From NCBI GenBank assembly GCA_033720695.1, contig JAWWCA010000186.1:1-7070 (forward strand): a stretch of 7,070 nucleotides of DNA, written 5' to 3'. This stretch comes from DATGQT01 sp033720695. GTDB taxonomy: Bacteria > Bacteroidota > Rhodothermia > Rhodothermales > Rubricoccaceae. A program made the position numbers and the translations under genes. Below the pieces are notes generated by a model that searched no databases, was not told where the DNA came from, and saw only the letters and a program-made list of their open reading frames with translations. This document shows positions 6,773 through 7,070 of the stretch, piece by piece (position 1 is the stretch's first letter; every line of letters begins with the position of its first letter).

Positions 6773-6921
6773 GGCGGCGAGCCGGGCGGCAGCGGCAGCG
6801 GCACGTGGTGCGCGTGCAGGTGCGTGTCGATGATGGGCGCGCGGGTTCGGTCCGGCTGGGCGGCGGCCGGCCGGCCGCCGAGGAGCAGGAGCGAAGCGAG
6901 AAGGACACAAACCCTCGTCAT
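6773..6921 (-). pseudogene. Exported amidohydrolase, N-terminal fragment
   Basis: Reading leftwards from the ATG at 6921: a signal peptide MTRVCVLLASLLLLGGRPAAAQ (residues 1-22, likely cleaved after AAA or AQ), then APIIDTHLHAHH (28-39). PIIDTHLHA is the first beta-strand and metal-binding HxH motif of TIM-barrel metal-dependent amidohydrolases. A Pro-rich segment follows (PLPLPPGSPPPC, 41-52) and homology stops in the palindrome. The frame then continues as antisense integrase to a stop at 6553-6555, giving a meaningless tail. Amidohydrolases of this kind are usually 300 residues or more, so at least five-sixths of the gene is missing. An ATG 15 codons upstream (6966) is in frame but would put charged sequence before the signal peptide, so I prefer 6921. 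The native substrate cannot be told from this fragment. Confidence 0.65.
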
Positions 6922-7070
6922 GGCACGACCTCGGACGCCGGTTGCTGGCTCACAGCAGCGGGCCACTCACCCAGCGCGCGGGCACGGCCTCCGCCACACC
7001 GACGGGCTATGGAAGACGACAAGAACCCCACCGTGCCCCGTGCGTCGGCCACGAGGGGTCGCCCGACGGC
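6922..7070. other. Right end, no assignable gene
   Basis: This stretch is upstream of the amidohydrolase fragment. On the minus strand one frame is open from the window edge to a TGA at 6918-6920 that overlaps the amidohydrolase ATG, giving about 50 residues with a VADARGTVGFL segment. That could be the tail of an upstream operon gene, but third-position G+C is lower than in the real genes here and I recognise no family. The integrase frame is also open through it on the plus strand without any homology. Confidence 0.35.

Larger units (their letters stand above)
6327..6997. repeat. 15-bp inverted repeat pair bracketing the integrase/amidohydrolase joint
   Basis: GTGGCGGAGGCCGTG at 6327-6341 recurs as its exact reverse complement, CACGGCCTCCGCCAC, at 6983-6997. 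The arms lie just upstream of the integrase start and just upstream of the amidohydrolase start, so they bracket the whole rearranged segment. They could be ends of a mobile element or a duplicated sequence left by inversion; in DNA this G+C-rich a 15-bp match within 7 kb can also arise by chance. Confidence 0.5.

Noticed and set aside
6861..6880. A 20-bp palindrome CGGCGGCCGGCCGGCCGCCG
   Set aside because: It falls inside the signal-peptide coding sequence (GGRPAAA) and is explained by G+C-only codons for Gly, Arg, Pro and Ala.
6227..6910. A 227-codon minus-strand open frame under the integrase
   Set aside because: It reads antisense to the integrase homology and crosses the palindromic joint; the signal peptide and HLH motif of the amidohydrolase are in another frame.
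6918..7070. Minus-strand partial gene of about 50 codons overlapping the amidohydrolase start as ATGA
   Set aside because: No recognisable family, third-position G+C lower than the clear genes, and too short to judge.

Overview
The window is a very GC-rich bacterial segment (well above 70% G+C over most of its length, codon third positions almost always G or C). Gene style and the families present suggest a Rhodothermota/Bacteroidota-type organism of the Rhodothermales (Rubrivirga/Rubricoccus-like). That placement is inferred from impressions of the proteins, not from a search. Ribosome binding sites are weak or absent, which fits that group.

Layout. Positions 1-2429 (+) hold two tandem genes joined by an ATGA overlap. 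Both encode proteins with squalene-cyclase/prenyltransferase-type repeats (QxxxGxW motifs). The first runs in from the left edge and the second carries a lipoprotein-like signal peptide. Positions 2416-4563 (-) hold a large soluble GAF-PAS-PAS sensor histidine kinase, convergent with and overlapping the preceding gene by 14 bp; no response regulator is in view. Positions 4564-4730 form a divergent intergenic region with a perfect 15-bp inverted repeat around a nested 12-bp palindrome, followed by two mutually exclusive hairpins in the leader of the next gene. Positions 4731-6202 (+) are a translationally coupled queC-queE pair of the 7-deazaguanine (preQ0/queuosine) pathway. Positions 6203-7070 are a scar region. 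An AT-richer stretch precedes a tyrosine-recombinase gene (+) that breaks off after its arm-binding and early core-binding parts. The break is a perfect 26-bp palindrome. On its far side is the 5' end of an exported amidohydrolase gene on the opposite strand, also broken after about 50 codons. A 15-bp inverted repeat brackets this segment. Positions 6922-7070 hold no gene I can assign.

How the genes fit together. QueE makes 7-carboxy-7-deazaguanine and QueC converts it to preQ0, so the pair forms consecutive steps; queD and queF are not in the window. The most interesting point is that this QueC has lost all four cysteines that normally bind zinc near the C-terminus, while the residues around each site and the ATP-binding loop stay intact. 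The partner QueE has an expanded radical-SAM cysteine spacing (CX20CX3C). The cyclase-repeat pair and the kinase look like separate units. The right end is best read as a mobile-element remnant or a rearrangement/assembly junction.
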